A stretch of DNA of 64,000 nucleotides from the NCBI GenBank assembly GCA_963741305.1, contig CAVUHL010000003.1:1426001-1490000 (forward strand). The letters are read 5' to 3'. Under the pieces are notes generated by a model. That model had not been told where the DNA came from, ran no database searches, and saw nothing but the letters and a program-made list of their open reading frames with translations. Both the position numbers and the translations under genes were made by a program. The number at the start of each line of letters is the position of its first letter. Position 1 is the first letter of the stretch. Below are positions 15,944 to 25,825 of the stretch, piece after piece. This DNA is from DATMER01 sp963741305 (GTDB lineage Bacteria; Acidobacteriota; Thermoanaerobaculia; Multivoradales; UBA5704).

Positions 15944-17793
15944 GTCTGGCCGAGCAGCTCACGAAGGATCCGTCCGCGCCGCTCGTCCAGCATCATGCGG
16001 CGGCAGCGGTCCCCCGTGTCCCAGGCCTCTTCCCGCTTGGCCAGGGCGATCTGGACCCGCACCAGATCAAGGCAGGCATTGGGCAATGCCGGCATTTCCT
16101 CCAGGGCATCCTGGAGGAAAGCCTCGGCGTCCGGCAGGTTGTTGCGGGCGATCTCCCGCCGTGCCAAGGCCAGCGAGCGGTGAGCCGACGGCCGGGTTGC
16201 CGTCATCGGCTGCGGAGGGCGGACATCCGAGCGCGCCAGCAGCACCGAGACGGAGTCGCCGTAGAGGAAGCGCCACCGGCCCGAGCCCAGCAACGTGGAG
16301 ATGAGCCTGCGCCAGTTCTCCTGGTCGTGGGGCCACAGGACGTAGTCCGCCCCCGCCGCGTCGATCACGCCTTCCCATCCCGGCCGCAGCCCGTGGACCT
16401 GCATGTAGCTCATCTGGGTCTGCGGCGTGAACACCGTCTCGGAGCGTGGGTCGATGTAGACCTGAAGACGGCCCTCCGTGCGGTAGTCGACGTAGCCGGC
16501 CCAGAGGAAGTAGGAGAAGACCCGTCCCTCGAGCCGGTTCACCTCCGTGAAGTTGAGCACCTCCACCGGGATGTTCTCCATGCGGACGAGGAGGGGAAAG
16601 GCACGGGGCGTGAGGGGATGGGGAGCCAGCCGGACGAGCCCGGCTGCCAGCGCGAGCAACGGCACGGCGATCCGCAACCAGCGCCGCTCCGCAAGCCGGC
16701 GCAGGAGCGGCCACTGCAGAAGCCGGGCTCCGGCCAAGCCCAGGAGCAGGGTGTGCGATATGGCGAAGAGAGGGATGAACCGGCGGCTCTGGAGCGACAT
16801 GGCCAGGGTCAGCGCTCCCAGGGCAAGGCTCAGCCAGGCGGTCCGCTGTGGCGGCTTCCGAAACAGGACCAGGGCCGAGACGGCGAAGAGCCCGATGGCC
16901 AGGGGGTACAGGGGTGACTGGATACCGCCGGGCATGAACGGCGGCAGCCACTCCGTCAGGGTGGTCCGCGAAGGGGAGTCCGCTTCCAGGGCCAGCTTGA
17001 AGGGGTAGAGCAGGGCATCCAATCCGAAGGGGTTGACCAGGCAGGCCAGGAGGCAGGCGGCCCAGATCCCTGCGAGCTCCAGGAGATGGGTCCTCCTCGC
17101 CTGCTGCCCGGGCGGCCCGGGCTCCAAGTCGGGGCCGGGGCTTGGCAGGAGGGCGCAGCTCGCCAGGCCCAGGGTCAGCACCATCAGGCCGAACACCGCA
17201 CCGCCGTGCAGGTTGATCCAGAGCAGGAAGAGCAGCGGCAGCGCGCGCGAAGGAGACCGGCGCAGGAGCATCTGCTGGAGGAGGACGGCATAGAAGAGGA
17301 GCGAATACAGGTGCGGCCGGGTGTCGAAGAAGGGGGCTGCGACCACGGCGGCGAACGCCGTCAGCAGGAAGCTGGTCGGGAAGCTGCCGGACAGCCGCGC
17401 CAGGATCCGGAACAGGAGCAGGAAGGTCGCGACGGTGAGCCCCCACTGCCAATAGACCAGGGAATCGACGCCGAACGCTTGCGCCCAGGAGTGATAGACG
17501 ACGTCGGAGAGCCACTCGTGATTGTGCCAAGGCTGCCCCGCGGCGGTGAACGACCAGGAGTCCACGCTGGGGATGGCGCGGTCCGCCAGGATCAGGCGGC
17601 CCGCGGCCAGATGGAACCACAGGTCGCTGTTGAGCATGACCGTGAAGCCGGCCAGGCACAGGGCCGCGATCCCTGCCGCCAGGTACCAGACCCAGGCCAG
17701 CGCCGGCGGAGGGAGCGTGGCCGAGACGGACGGGCGGCCTCCGGCCTGGATGTCAGGGCCTGCCTGCTTCCGCCGCTCCTTTCGTGGCTTCAC
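15940..17793 (-). CDS. Polytopic membrane protein of unknown function
   Basis: 617 aa. About 40 basic/polar residues precede a long series of hydrophobic segments (first LAAGIAALCLAGFTVML, then at least eight more). NSDLWFHLAAGRLIL and a WHNHEWLSD motif lie in the first extracytoplasmic loop. The C-terminal 170 residues are soluble and end in a short helical-repeat-like stretch (LALARREIARNNLPDAEAFL). The layout recalls GT-C type glycosyltransferases or dolichyl-phosphate-type mannosyltransferases, but I see no diagnostic DD/DE motif, so no function is assigned. It is divergent from the following kinase gene across about 90 bp. Confidence 0.85.
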   Translation of the reverse strand: MKPRKERRKQAGPDIQAGGRPSVSATLPPPALAWVWYLAAGIAALCLAGFTVMLNSDLWFHLAAGRLILADRAIPSVDSWSFTAAGQPWHNHEWLSDVVYHSWAQAFGVDSLVYWQWGLTVATFLLLFRILARLSGSFPTSFLLTAFAAVVAAPFFDTRPHLYSLLFYAVLLQQMLLRRSPSRALPLLFLLWINLHGGAVFGLMVLTLGLASCALLPSPGPDLEPGPPGQQARRTHLLELAGIWAACLLACLVNPFGLDALLYPFKLALEADSPSRTTLTEWLPPFMPGGIQSPLYPLAIGLFAVSALVLFRKPPQRTAWLSLALGALTLAMSLQSRRFIPLFAISHTLLLGLAGARLLQWPLLRRLAERRWLRIAVPLLALAAGLVRLAPHPLTPRAFPLLVRMENIPVEVLNFTEVNRLEGRVFSYFLWAGYVDYRTEGRLQVYIDPRSETVFTPQTQMSYMQVHGLRPGWEGVIDAAGADYVLWPHDQENWRRLISTLLGSGRWRFLYGDSVSVLLARSDVRPPQPMTATRPSAHRSLALARREIARNNLPDAEAFLQDALEEMPALPNACLDLVRVQIALAKREEAWDTGDRCRRMMLDERRGRILRELLGQT

Positions 17794-17882
17794 TAGAGGC
17801 TATTTTAGCAAAATTCCAGTACGAAGAGCCGGCCTCGCCGTATCCTGCCCCGGCTTGTTTATAAGTTAAGATAGGGTCAGAA

Positions 17883-20800
17883 ATGACCCGATTTGTGTTG
17901 GTTCGTTGGCAGGCTGCGAAGCCGGGCTGGCTGGGGGCTCTTCTGCTCCTCTGCCCGATCCTCGCGGCGGCGCTCAATCCGTCGCTCGCGGTCACCCAAT
18001 ACCGCCACGACCACTGGACCCGCCGTGAAGGTCTGCCGCAGATGAGCGTGAACGCCGTGCTGCAGGACCGCGCCGGCTTCCTCTGGCTCGGCACCCAGGA
18101 GGGGCTCGCCCGCTTCGACGGCGTCTCGTTCCGTGCGTTCAAGTTCGAAGACACTCCGGCGCTCGGCAACAGCTTCGTCGGGGCTCTCTTCGAGGACCGC
18201 CGCGGCCGGCTCTGGATCGGCGCGGGCGCGGGAAACATCTCCTGGTTCGACGGGGAGACCATCGTCGGGCTCCCGCGCGGCGGCACGCTGCGCGGGGTCG
18301 CCTTCGGCTTTGCAGAGGGGTCAGAGGGCGAGCTGTTCGTGGTATTCCGCGGCGCCGGGCTCCACCGCATCGTGGGAGACCGGCTCGAAGCGGTCGTGGA
18401 CCGCGACGGACGTCCGCTCGGCCAGATCGGCTCTCTCCTGCAGGGCCGGAACGGCGAGGTCTGGGCGGGCGGGGAAGGCAGGCTGTTCCGCTATCACCAG
18501 GGAGGTTGGACCCGCTACGACTTTCCGGGGTTGCCGGAGAGGCGTGTGACCGCCCTCGCCGTCCACCCGGATGGCGAGGTCCTGTTCAGCGAGGAGACCC
18601 AGACCGTGCGCCGGATGCGTGTGAAGGGCCGCTCCCTCGAGGACTCACTGGAGGAGATACAGCCGGGCTGGCAGCTTCCCGCCGCCGTGCGCACGCTCTT
18701 CGTCGACCGCGACCGGACGGTCTGGATCGGCACCGAGAGCGGCGTGGCGCGCCGGCGCGCCGATCCTAAAGGCAGTATGGAGCTCTGGCCCCAAGGGCCG
18801 AGATCGACGGCCAACACCTTTTTCGAAGACCGGGAGGGAGGGCTCTGGGTCGGCACGAACCTGGAGGGCCTCCAACGGTTGCGGGCGGACGAGGTCGTCC
18901 CCCTCGGCGCCAAGGAGGGCCTTCCGGACGACAAGGCCTGGAACGTCATGGCGGCTTCCGACGGCGCGCTCTGGGTGACCACCGACGGCGGTCTGGCACG
19001 GATCGTCGACGGCCGCATCGAGCGCGTCTCGGTGCCGGGGCTGCCGGGTGGGGACGGGGTCGCCCTGGGCGAGCGGCGCGACGGCTCGGTCTGGGTCGGA
19101 ACCTACCGCTATGGGTTGTTCCGGCTGCCCCGTGACGATCGCGACGATGAGCCGCTCCTCCGGTTCACGGCTGATGAAGGGGTGCCGCCCGGGCCGGTCA
19201 CCGTGGTCTTCGAGGATTCGCGGGGCAGGCTCTGGGTCGGCAGCCGCGAGGGCCTGGCGGTCGAGACAGGCAGACGATTCCAGGCGGTGCCTCTGGTCAA
19301 AGGCGGTACCCAGCCGTACATCTCGGCGATGGTCGAGGATCGGAAAGGGACGCTCTGGATCGCCACCAACGTCGGCCTGTTCGCACAAAGTCCCGCGGGC
19401 GGGATCCGGCGCTACGGCCACGTCGATGGTTTGGCGAGCACGGCGATCTACGCGTTACTGCTCGACCGCGACGGCCGGCTCTGGATCGCGACCGGCGGCC
19501 AGGGGGTCCAGATCCTCGACGCCGGCCGGTTCCTGACGGTCGACCGCCGCCACGGCCTGCCCACCGGCTCGGTGACCTGGATGGTGGAGGACGACCGCGG
19601 CGGGCTCTGGTTCTCCTCGAACTTGGGCCTTTTCAGTGCCGGCCGGCAGGCTCTGCTGCGGACCGCGAGGGGGGAGACGAAGAGTGTCGAGTTCCGGCGC
19701 TTCGGCCTTGGCGATGGCATGCTCGAGGAGGAGTGCGCCGGCACCGGTCAGCCAGCCGGAGCGCGGACCCGCGACGGCCGCGTCTGGTTCCCGACCGCGG
19801 CCGGGTTGGTCTCCGTCGATCCCTCGCGGCTCACGCAGCCCGTCCCGCCCCCGGCCGTCTTCAAGGCCCTCGTCGTGGATGGCCGCTCGGCGCCGCTTCA
19901 CCGGGGCCTGGGGGAGATACCGATCGAGCTCGCGCCTGGCCGCGGCGACATCGAGGTCCGCTTCACCGCGCTCGGCCTCGACGAGGCCCAGGGTACGCGG
20001 TTCCGCTACCGGCTGGACGGCTACGACGACACCTGGATCGAGGCCGGCCAGCGCCGGTCGGCGTTCTACACCCGCCTCGCCCCCGGCTCTTACGGTTTCG
20101 AGGTCCAGGCGCTCCACGACGACGGCGGCGCCTGGAGCGCTCCGGCATTGCTCGCGTTCCGGTTGCGCCCTCATTTTTTTGAGACGGCCTGGTTCCGCTC
20201 GCTCCTCGCGGCCGCCGCCGTTCTGGTGCTGTACGGCGGCATGCGCTGGCGGAGCCGGCGCCTTGAACGGCGGGCGGACGAGCTGTCGCTGGCCAACCGG
20301 AGCCTCGCGGAGGCGGCCGAGCGGCAGACGGCGCTGAGGCAGGAGGCCGAGGGCGCGCGGCGGCGGGCCGAGCAGGCGCAGCTCGAGGCCGAGCATCACG
20401 CGCGCGAGGCGCGCCGCGCCGAGGAGGCAAAGGGCGCGTTCCTGGCCACGATGAGCCACGAGCTGCGGACGCCGCTCAACGGCGTTCTGGGCTTCTCCAG
20501 CCTGTTGCTCGATTCGACGCTCGATCCGCGCCAGCGCGAGTTCATCGAGATCATCCGGACCAGCGGCCAGACCCTGCTGTCGCTCGTCAACCAGGTCCTC
20601 GACCTCTCGCAGAGCGACCGGGGCAAGCTCACGCTCGCGGCCGAGCCGTTCTGGGTGCCCGACTGTTTCGAGGAAGCCGTGGAGCTGGTGGCGCCCGCCG
20701 CCGCCGAAAGGGGGCTCGACCTCGCGCTCGCGATCGATACGGACGCCTGCCGCTTCGCGGTCGGCGACCGGACCCGCGTGCGCGAGATCGCCACCAACCT

Positions 20801-21827
20801 GCTCGCCAATGCGGTCAAGTTCACCGAGTCGGGCGGGGTCCTGGCCAAGGTCTCCGCGCGCATCGAGGAGAGCCGTCTCGCCGTCATCCTGGAGGTCTCC
20901 GATACCGGCATCGGCATCGCTGCCGAGAACCTCTCGCGGATCTTCCAGCCGTTCGAGCAGGTGGATGCGAGGCTCGCGCGGCGTTACGGCGGCGCCGGGC
21001 TCGGCCTGGCGATCGCCAGCCGGCTCTGCTCGTGGATGCAGGGGACGCTGACCGTGGACAGCGAGCCGGGCAAGGGCTCGACCTTCACGGCCACGGTCCG
21101 GCTCGACCTCGACTCTGCGGCCGACGCACCTGTGGGCATCCGTCTGGACGGCCGGGCCGTCCTGCTCGCCGGCCTTTCCTGCCAGACCCTGGAGGCGCTC
21201 GAGCGGCAGCTCCGATCCTGGGGCGCCGTGGTTTCGCCGTCCTCTGGGGAAGCGGACTTTGGCATCACTGCCGCGGAGCATGGGAATGAGATCCCCTGGA
21301 TACGGCTGGTGCCGCAGGACGCGCCGCCCGTCTCCTCGGAAACCGTCCTGCGCCGCCCCCTCCGGCCGAGCCGCCTCGCGGCCGCGGTCCTTGACGTTCT
21401 CGCACCGGCCCCGGAGGCCGTGCCTGCCGGCTCGCCCGCGATGTCTACCTCCATCCTTCCCTCCATCCTGATCGTGGAGGACGATCCGGTGAGCCGGCAG
21501 TTGGTGCATGCATGCCTCGTCGGCCTCGGCTGCATCCCCGACGCCGTCGAAAGCGGCGAGGCTGCGCTGGAGGCCCTCGAAACCAAGCGGTACGACCTCC
21601 TCCTGCTCGACATCCAGATGCCGGGAATGGACGGCTACGAGGTGGCGCGCCGGGTGCGGGCCCGGTTCGGGAGCCATCCCTGGATGGTCGCCCTCACCGC
21701 GGCGACCAGGGAAGGGGACCGCGAGCGCTGCCTCGCGGCGGGGATGGACGACTACCTGAGCAAACCCATGCGCTTCGAAGAGCTCGCCGCGGTGGTGGCG
21801 GAGCGCAGCGAGTGGGCAGCGCATTGA
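17883..21827 (+). CDS. Hybrid two-component sensor kinase with beta-propeller sensor (HTCS-like), copy 1
   Basis: One-protein two-component system, 1314 aa. A signal/anchor (LLLLCPILAAA) is followed by about 650 residues of propeller repeats (GFLWLGTQEGLARFDG, GRLWIG, GGLWVGT and the like). Next come a Y_Y_Y domain (FRYRLDGYDDTWIEAG), a membrane segment (SLLAAAAVLVLYGG) and a coiled coil. HisKA has MSHELRTPL with phospho-acceptor His859. HATPase_c has NLLANAVKF, DTGIGI and GAGLGLA. A C-terminal receiver follows (ILIVEDDPVSRQ; LLLLDIQMPGMDG with phospho-acceptor Asp1243). Unlike classical Bacteroides HTCS proteins it ends after the receiver, with no AraC-type helix-turn-helix, so the output must pass to another protein. 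Propeller sensors of this kind are often periplasmic and bind glycans; the ligand here is unknown. A close paralogue follows, overlapping by 16 bp. Confidence 0.95.
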   Translation: MTRFVLVRWQAAKPGWLGALLLLCPILAAALNPSLAVTQYRHDHWTRREGLPQMSVNAVLQDRAGFLWLGTQEGLARFDGVSFRAFKFEDTPALGNSFVGALFEDRRGRLWIGAGAGNISWFDGETIVGLPRGGTLRGVAFGFAEGSEGELFVVFRGAGLHRIVGDRLEAVVDRDGRPLGQIGSLLQGRNGEVWAGGEGRLFRYHQGGWTRYDFPGLPERRVTALAVHPDGEVLFSEETQTVRRMRVKGRSLEDSLEEIQPGWQLPAAVRTLFVDRDRTVWIGTESGVARRRADPKGSMELWPQGPRSTANTFFEDREGGLWVGTNLEGLQRLRADEVVPLGAKEGLPDDKAWNVMAASDGALWVTTDGGLARIVDGRIERVSVPGLPGGDGVALGERRDGSVWVGTYRYGLFRLPRDDRDDEPLLRFTADEGVPPGPVTVVFEDSRGRLWVGSREGLAVETGRRFQAVPLVKGGTQPYISAMVEDRKGTLWIATNVGLFAQSPAGGIRRYGHVDGLASTAIYALLLDRDGRLWIATGGQGVQILDAGRFLTVDRRHGLPTGSVTWMVEDDRGGLWFSSNLGLFSAGRQALLRTARGETKSVEFRRFGLGDGMLEEECAGTGQPAGARTRDGRVWFPTAAGLVSVDPSRLTQPVPPPAVFKALVVDGRSAPLHRGLGEIPIELAPGRGDIEVRFTALGLDEAQGTRFRYRLDGYDDTWIEAGQRRSAFYTRLAPGSYGFEVQALHDDGGAWSAPALLAFRLRPHFFETAWFRSLLAAAAVLVLYGGMRWRSRRLERRADELSLANRSLAEAAERQTALRQEAEGARRRAEQAQLEAEHHAREARRAEEAKGAFLATMSHELRTPLNGVLGFSSLLLDSTLDPRQREFIEIIRTSGQTLLSLVNQVLDLSQSDRGKLTLAAEPFWVPDCFEEAVELVAPAAAERGLDLALAIDTDACRFAVGDRTRVREIATNLLANAVKFTESGGVLAKVSARIEESRLAVILEVSDTGIGIAAENLSRIFQPFEQVDARLARRYGGAGLGLAIASRLCSWMQGTLTVDSEPGKGSTFTATVRLDLDSAADAPVGIRLDGRAVLLAGLSCQTLEALERQLRSWGAVVSPSSGEADFGITAAEHGNEIPWIRLVPQDAPPVSSETVLRRPLRPSRLAAAVLDVLAPAPEAVPAGSPAMSTSILPSILIVEDDPVSRQLVHACLVGLGCIPDAVESGEAALEALETKRYDLLLLDIQMPGMDGYEVARRVRARFGSHPWMVALTAATREGDRERCLAAGMDDYLSKPMRFEELAAVVAERSEWAAH

Positions 21828-24800
21828 AGTTTATCAAGCCAGGCTGGCTGTGGATTCTTCTGCTCCTCTGCCCGGTCCTGGCGGCGGCGCTCGATCCGTC
21901 GCGCGCGATCACCCAGTACCGCGCCGACCGGTGGACCCGCCGCGAAGGCCTGCCCCAGATGAGCGTGCTCTGTGGGCTGCAGGACCGCGCCGGCTATCTC
22001 TGGCTCGGCCTGCAGGAAGGCCTCGCCCGTTTCGACGGCATCTCGTTCCGCACGTTCAAGGTCGAGGACACTCCGGCGCTCGCCAGCAATTATGTCTCGG
22101 CGCTGTTCGAGGACCGCCGCGGCCGGATCTGGGTCGGCAGCGACACGGGAGACCTCTCTTACTTCGATGGCGAGGCGCTCGTCGCACTGCCGCGCAGCAA
22201 AGTGCTGCGCGGGCTCGTCGTCGGTTTCGCGGAGAGCCCCGGCGGCGACCTCTTCGTCGCATTTCGCGGCGCCGGGCTCCAGCGCCTCGCAGGAGACCGG
22301 CTCGAACCGGTTGCGGACCGCGGCGGAGGCCAGATCGACAACCTCAGCTCTCTGGCGCAGGGCCGGGACGGCGAGGTCTGGGCCGGTGGGGAAGGCGAGC
22401 TCTTCCGTTTTCTCCGCGGCGGTTGGACCCGATTCGACCTGCCCGGGACGTCGGGACGGCCGGTGACGGCCCTCGCCGTCCATCCGGACGGCGAGCTCCT
22501 GTTCAGCGAGGACGGCCAGACGGTGCGCCGTGTACGCCTGAAGGGCCTCTCCCTGGAGCCGGTGCAGCCGGACTGGCAGTTGCCCGCTCGCGTGCTCGCA
22601 CTCTTCCTCGACCGCGAACGGACGCTCTGGATCGGCACCGGGAGCGGCGTGGCGCGCCTGCGCGCAGAGGCAGGCATCGCCGGCATCGAGCCCTGGAGCG
22701 CCGGACCGCGCTCGGCGGTCGCCGGCTTTTTCCAGGACCGCGAGGGCGGGCTCTGGATCGGCACGAACCTGGAAGGGCTCCTGCGGCTGCGGGCGGACGA
22801 GGTCGTCCCCTTCGGGACCGCGGAAGGCCTGCCGGACGACAAGACCTGGAATGTCATGGCGGCCTCCGGCGGCGGGCTCTGGGTGACGACCGAGAGCGGC
22901 CTCGCGCGGATCGCCGGCGGCCGCGTCGAGCGCATCTCGGTGCCGGGGCTGCCGGGCGGGGACGGGGTCGCCCTGGGCGAGCGGCGGGACGGCTCTATCT
23001 GGGTCGGGACCTACAGTTACGGGCTGTTCCGCCTGCCCCGCCACGATCGCGACGATGAGCCGCTCCGCCGGTTTACGGCCGCCGAAGGGCTGGCGGCCGG
23101 GCCGATCGCCGTGGTGTTCGAGGATTCACGGGGCAGGCTCTGGGTCGGCAGCCGCGACGGCCTGGCCCGCGAAAGTGAAACGCATTTCCAGGGTGTCCCC
23201 CTGGTCGAAGGAGACGTTCAGCCGTACATCGGGTCGATCATCGAAGACCGGGAGGGGACGGTCTGGATTGCCACCAGCGCCGGCCTGTTCGCGCAGGGCT
23301 CAAGAGGTAAATGGCGCCGCTACGGCGACAGCGACGGCCTGGCGAGCGCGTCGCTCAACGCTCTCCTGCTCGACCGGGATGGACGGCTCTGGATCGCCAC
23401 CAACGGCCAGGGGCTCCAGGTGCTCGACGGCGGCCGCTTCCTCACGGTTGACCGCCGCCATGGACTGCCGACGGGCACGCTGTCCTGGATCGTGGAGGAC
23501 GACCGCGGCGGGCTCTGGATCTCCTCGAACCTGGGCCTTTTCCGTGCAGACCGGAGGGCGTTGCTGCGGGCCGCGAAGGGCGTCGCGCAGCGCGTCGAGC
23601 TGCGGCGCTTCGGCATCGGAGACGGCATGGGCGAGGGGGAGGCTGCCGGCACCGGGCAGCCTTCCGGAACGCGGACCCGCGACGGGCGCGTCTGGTTCGC
23701 GACCGGCTCCGGCCTGGTCTCGGTCGATCCCGCACGGCTCGTGCGGCCCATCCCGCCCAAATCCGCCCTCGAGACGGTCGTCGTGGACGGCCGCTCCTCG
23801 CCGCTCACCCGGAAGACGCCGCTCGTTTTCGCGCCCGGCCGCGGCAACGTCGAGATCCGGTTCACCGCGCTCGGCCTCGACGAAGCCGCGGGCACGCGCT
23901 TCCGCTATCGGCTGGACGGTTACGACAAGGCCTGGATCGAGGCCGGCCAACGCCGGTCGGCCTTCTACACCCGTCTCGCCCCTGGCTCATACCGTTTCGA
24001 GGTCCAGGCCCTCCACGACGACGGCGGGGCCTGGAGCTCGCCGGCAACGGCCGTGTTCCGGCTGCGCGCCGATTTCTACGAGACGGCCTGGTTCCGCTCG
24101 CTCCTCGCGGCCGCCGCCCTTCTGGCGCTGTACGCTGGCGTCCGCAGGCGGAGCCGGAGCCTCGAACGGCGGGCGGCCGAGCTGTCGCTGGCCAACCGGA
24201 GCCTCGCAGAGGCAGCGCAACGGCAGGCGTCCCTTCGGGAAGAGGCCGAGGGCGCGCGCCGGCGGGCGGAGCAGGCGCAGCTCCAGGCCGAGCAGGCGCA
24301 GATCCAGGCGGAGCAGGCGCAGCTCCAGGCCGAGCACCACGCTCGCGAGGCGCGCCGCGCCGCGGAGGCCAAGGGAGCGTTCCTGGCCACCATGAGCCAC
24401 GAGCTGCGTACGCCGCTCAACGGCGTTCTGGGCTTCTCCAGCCTCCTGCTCGATTCATCGCTCGATCCGCGCCAGCGCGAGTTCATCGGAATCATCCGGA
24501 GCAGCGGCGAGACCCTGCTGTCGCTCGTCAACCAGGTCCTCGACCTCTCGCAGAGCGACCGGGGCAAGCTCACGCTCGCGGCCGAGCCGTTCTGGGTGCC
24601 CGACTGTTTCGAGGAAGCCGTCGAGCTGGTGGCTCCCGTGGCCGCCGAAAAGGGCCTCGACCTCGCGCTCGCGATCGACACCGAGGCCTGCCGCCTCGCG
24701 GTCGGAGACCGGACCCGAATGCGCGAGATCGCCACCAACCTGCTCGCCAACGCCGTCAAGTTCACCGAGTCGGGGGGCGTCCTCGCCAAGGTTGGCGCAC

Positions 24801-25780
24801 GCATCGAGGAGAGCCGCCTCACCGTCGTCCTTGAGGTCTGCGACACCGGCATCGGCATTGCTGCCGAGAACCTCTCACGGATCTTCCAGCCGTTCGAGCA
24901 GGTGGACGCGAGGCTTGCGAGGCGTTACGGCGGCGCCGGGCTCGGTCTGGCGATCGCCAGCCGGCTCTGCTCGTGGATGCAGGGGACGCTGAGCGTGGAG
25001 AGCGAGCCGGGAAAGGGCTCGACCTTCACGGCCACGGTCCGGCTCGACCTCGACTCTGAGGGCGACGCACCCACGGGCATCCGTCTGGACGGCCGGCTCG
25101 TCCTGCTCGCCGGCCTTTCCGGCCAGACCCTGGAGGCGGTCGAGCAGCAGCTTCGATCGTGGGGAGCCGTGGTTTCGTCGTCCTCCGGGCCTTCAGGGGA
25201 GGCCGACCAGGACTTCACGTTCGGAATCGTTGCGGATGCCGTGGAGCACGGAGGCGCGATCCCGTGGATACGGCTCGTATCCCAGGACGCGACCCCTGCC
25301 TCAGCGGAGCCCGTCCTGCTCCGTCCGGTCCGGCCGAGCCGGCTTGCGGCCGCGGTCCTGCGCGTACTCGCGCCCGTCACCGAGGCCGCCGGCTCGCCCG
25401 CGGGATCCACCTCCATCCTTCCCTCCATCCTGATCGTGGAGGACGACCCGGTGAGCCGTCAGCTGCTGCGCGCATGCCTGGTCGGCCTCGGCTACACCCC
25501 CGATACCGCCGAAAGCGGCGAGGCGGCGCTCGAGGCCCTCGAAGCCCGGCGCTACGACCTCCTCCTGCTCGACATCCAGATGCCGGGAATGGACGGCTAC
25601 GAGCTGGCGCGCCGGGTGCGGGCCCGGTTCGGGAGCCGTCCCCGGATGGTCGCCCTCACCGCGGCGACCATGGAAGGGGACCGCGAACGCTGTCTCGCGG
25701 CGGGGATGGATGCCTACCTGAGCAAGCCCATGCGCTTCGAAGAGCTCGCCGCGGTGGTGGCGGAGCGCACTCTCCGATGA
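21812..25780 (+). CDS. Hybrid two-component sensor kinase with beta-propeller sensor, tandem paralogue (copy 2)
   Basis: 1322 aa with the same architecture as the preceding gene and clearly homologous along its full length. It has signal/anchor, propeller repeats, Y_Y_Y domain, membrane segment, coiled coil, HisKA (His863 in MSHELRTPL), HATPase_c and receiver (Asp1254). GTG 21812 is chosen because GGAG lies about 9 bases upstream. A TTG at 21824 that overlaps the previous stop would also give an intact signal peptide. The coiled coil is longer here through a triplicated QAEQAQ-type repeat near 24280-24330. Kinase and receiver parts are more alike than the propellers, as expected if the two copies sense different ligands. 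Confidence 0.93.
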   Translation: MGSALKFIKPGWLWILLLLCPVLAAALDPSRAITQYRADRWTRREGLPQMSVLCGLQDRAGYLWLGLQEGLARFDGISFRTFKVEDTPALASNYVSALFEDRRGRIWVGSDTGDLSYFDGEALVALPRSKVLRGLVVGFAESPGGDLFVAFRGAGLQRLAGDRLEPVADRGGGQIDNLSSLAQGRDGEVWAGGEGELFRFLRGGWTRFDLPGTSGRPVTALAVHPDGELLFSEDGQTVRRVRLKGLSLEPVQPDWQLPARVLALFLDRERTLWIGTGSGVARLRAEAGIAGIEPWSAGPRSAVAGFFQDREGGLWIGTNLEGLLRLRADEVVPFGTAEGLPDDKTWNVMAASGGGLWVTTESGLARIAGGRVERISVPGLPGGDGVALGERRDGSIWVGTYSYGLFRLPRHDRDDEPLRRFTAAEGLAAGPIAVVFEDSRGRLWVGSRDGLARESETHFQGVPLVEGDVQPYIGSIIEDREGTVWIATSAGLFAQGSRGKWRRYGDSDGLASASLNALLLDRDGRLWIATNGQGLQVLDGGRFLTVDRRHGLPTGTLSWIVEDDRGGLWISSNLGLFRADRRALLRAAKGVAQRVELRRFGIGDGMGEGEAAGTGQPSGTRTRDGRVWFATGSGLVSVDPARLVRPIPPKSALETVVVDGRSSPLTRKTPLVFAPGRGNVEIRFTALGLDEAAGTRFRYRLDGYDKAWIEAGQRRSAFYTRLAPGSYRFEVQALHDDGGAWSSPATAVFRLRADFYETAWFRSLLAAAALLALYAGVRRRSRSLERRAAELSLANRSLAEAAQRQASLREEAEGARRRAEQAQLQAEQAQIQAEQAQLQAEHHAREARRAAEAKGAFLATMSHELRTPLNGVLGFSSLLLDSSLDPRQREFIGIIRSSGETLLSLVNQVLDLSQSDRGKLTLAAEPFWVPDCFEEAVELVAPVAAEKGLDLALAIDTEACRLAVGDRTRMREIATNLLANAVKFTESGGVLAKVGARIEESRLTVVLEVCDTGIGIAAENLSRIFQPFEQVDARLARRYGGAGLGLAIASRLCSWMQGTLSVESEPGKGSTFTATVRLDLDSEGDAPTGIRLDGRLVLLAGLSGQTLEAVEQQLRSWGAVVSSSSGPSGEADQDFTFGIVADAVEHGGAIPWIRLVSQDATPASAEPVLLRPVRPSRLAAAVLRVLAPVTEAAGSPAGSTSILPSILIVEDDPVSRQLLRACLVGLGYTPDTAESGEAALEALEARRYDLLLLDIQMPGMDGYELARRVRARFGSRPRMVALTAATMEGDRERCLAAGMDAYLSKPMRFEELAAVVAERTLR

Positions 25781-25825
25781 GAGCCGATGCTTGTGGTATG
25801 TTCCCGCGCCGGGATCATCTCTCTT

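Noticed and set aside
17883..21827. Calling the hybrid kinases full HTCS transcription regulators
   Set aside because: Both end directly after the receiver domain; no AraC-type helix-turn-helix is present.
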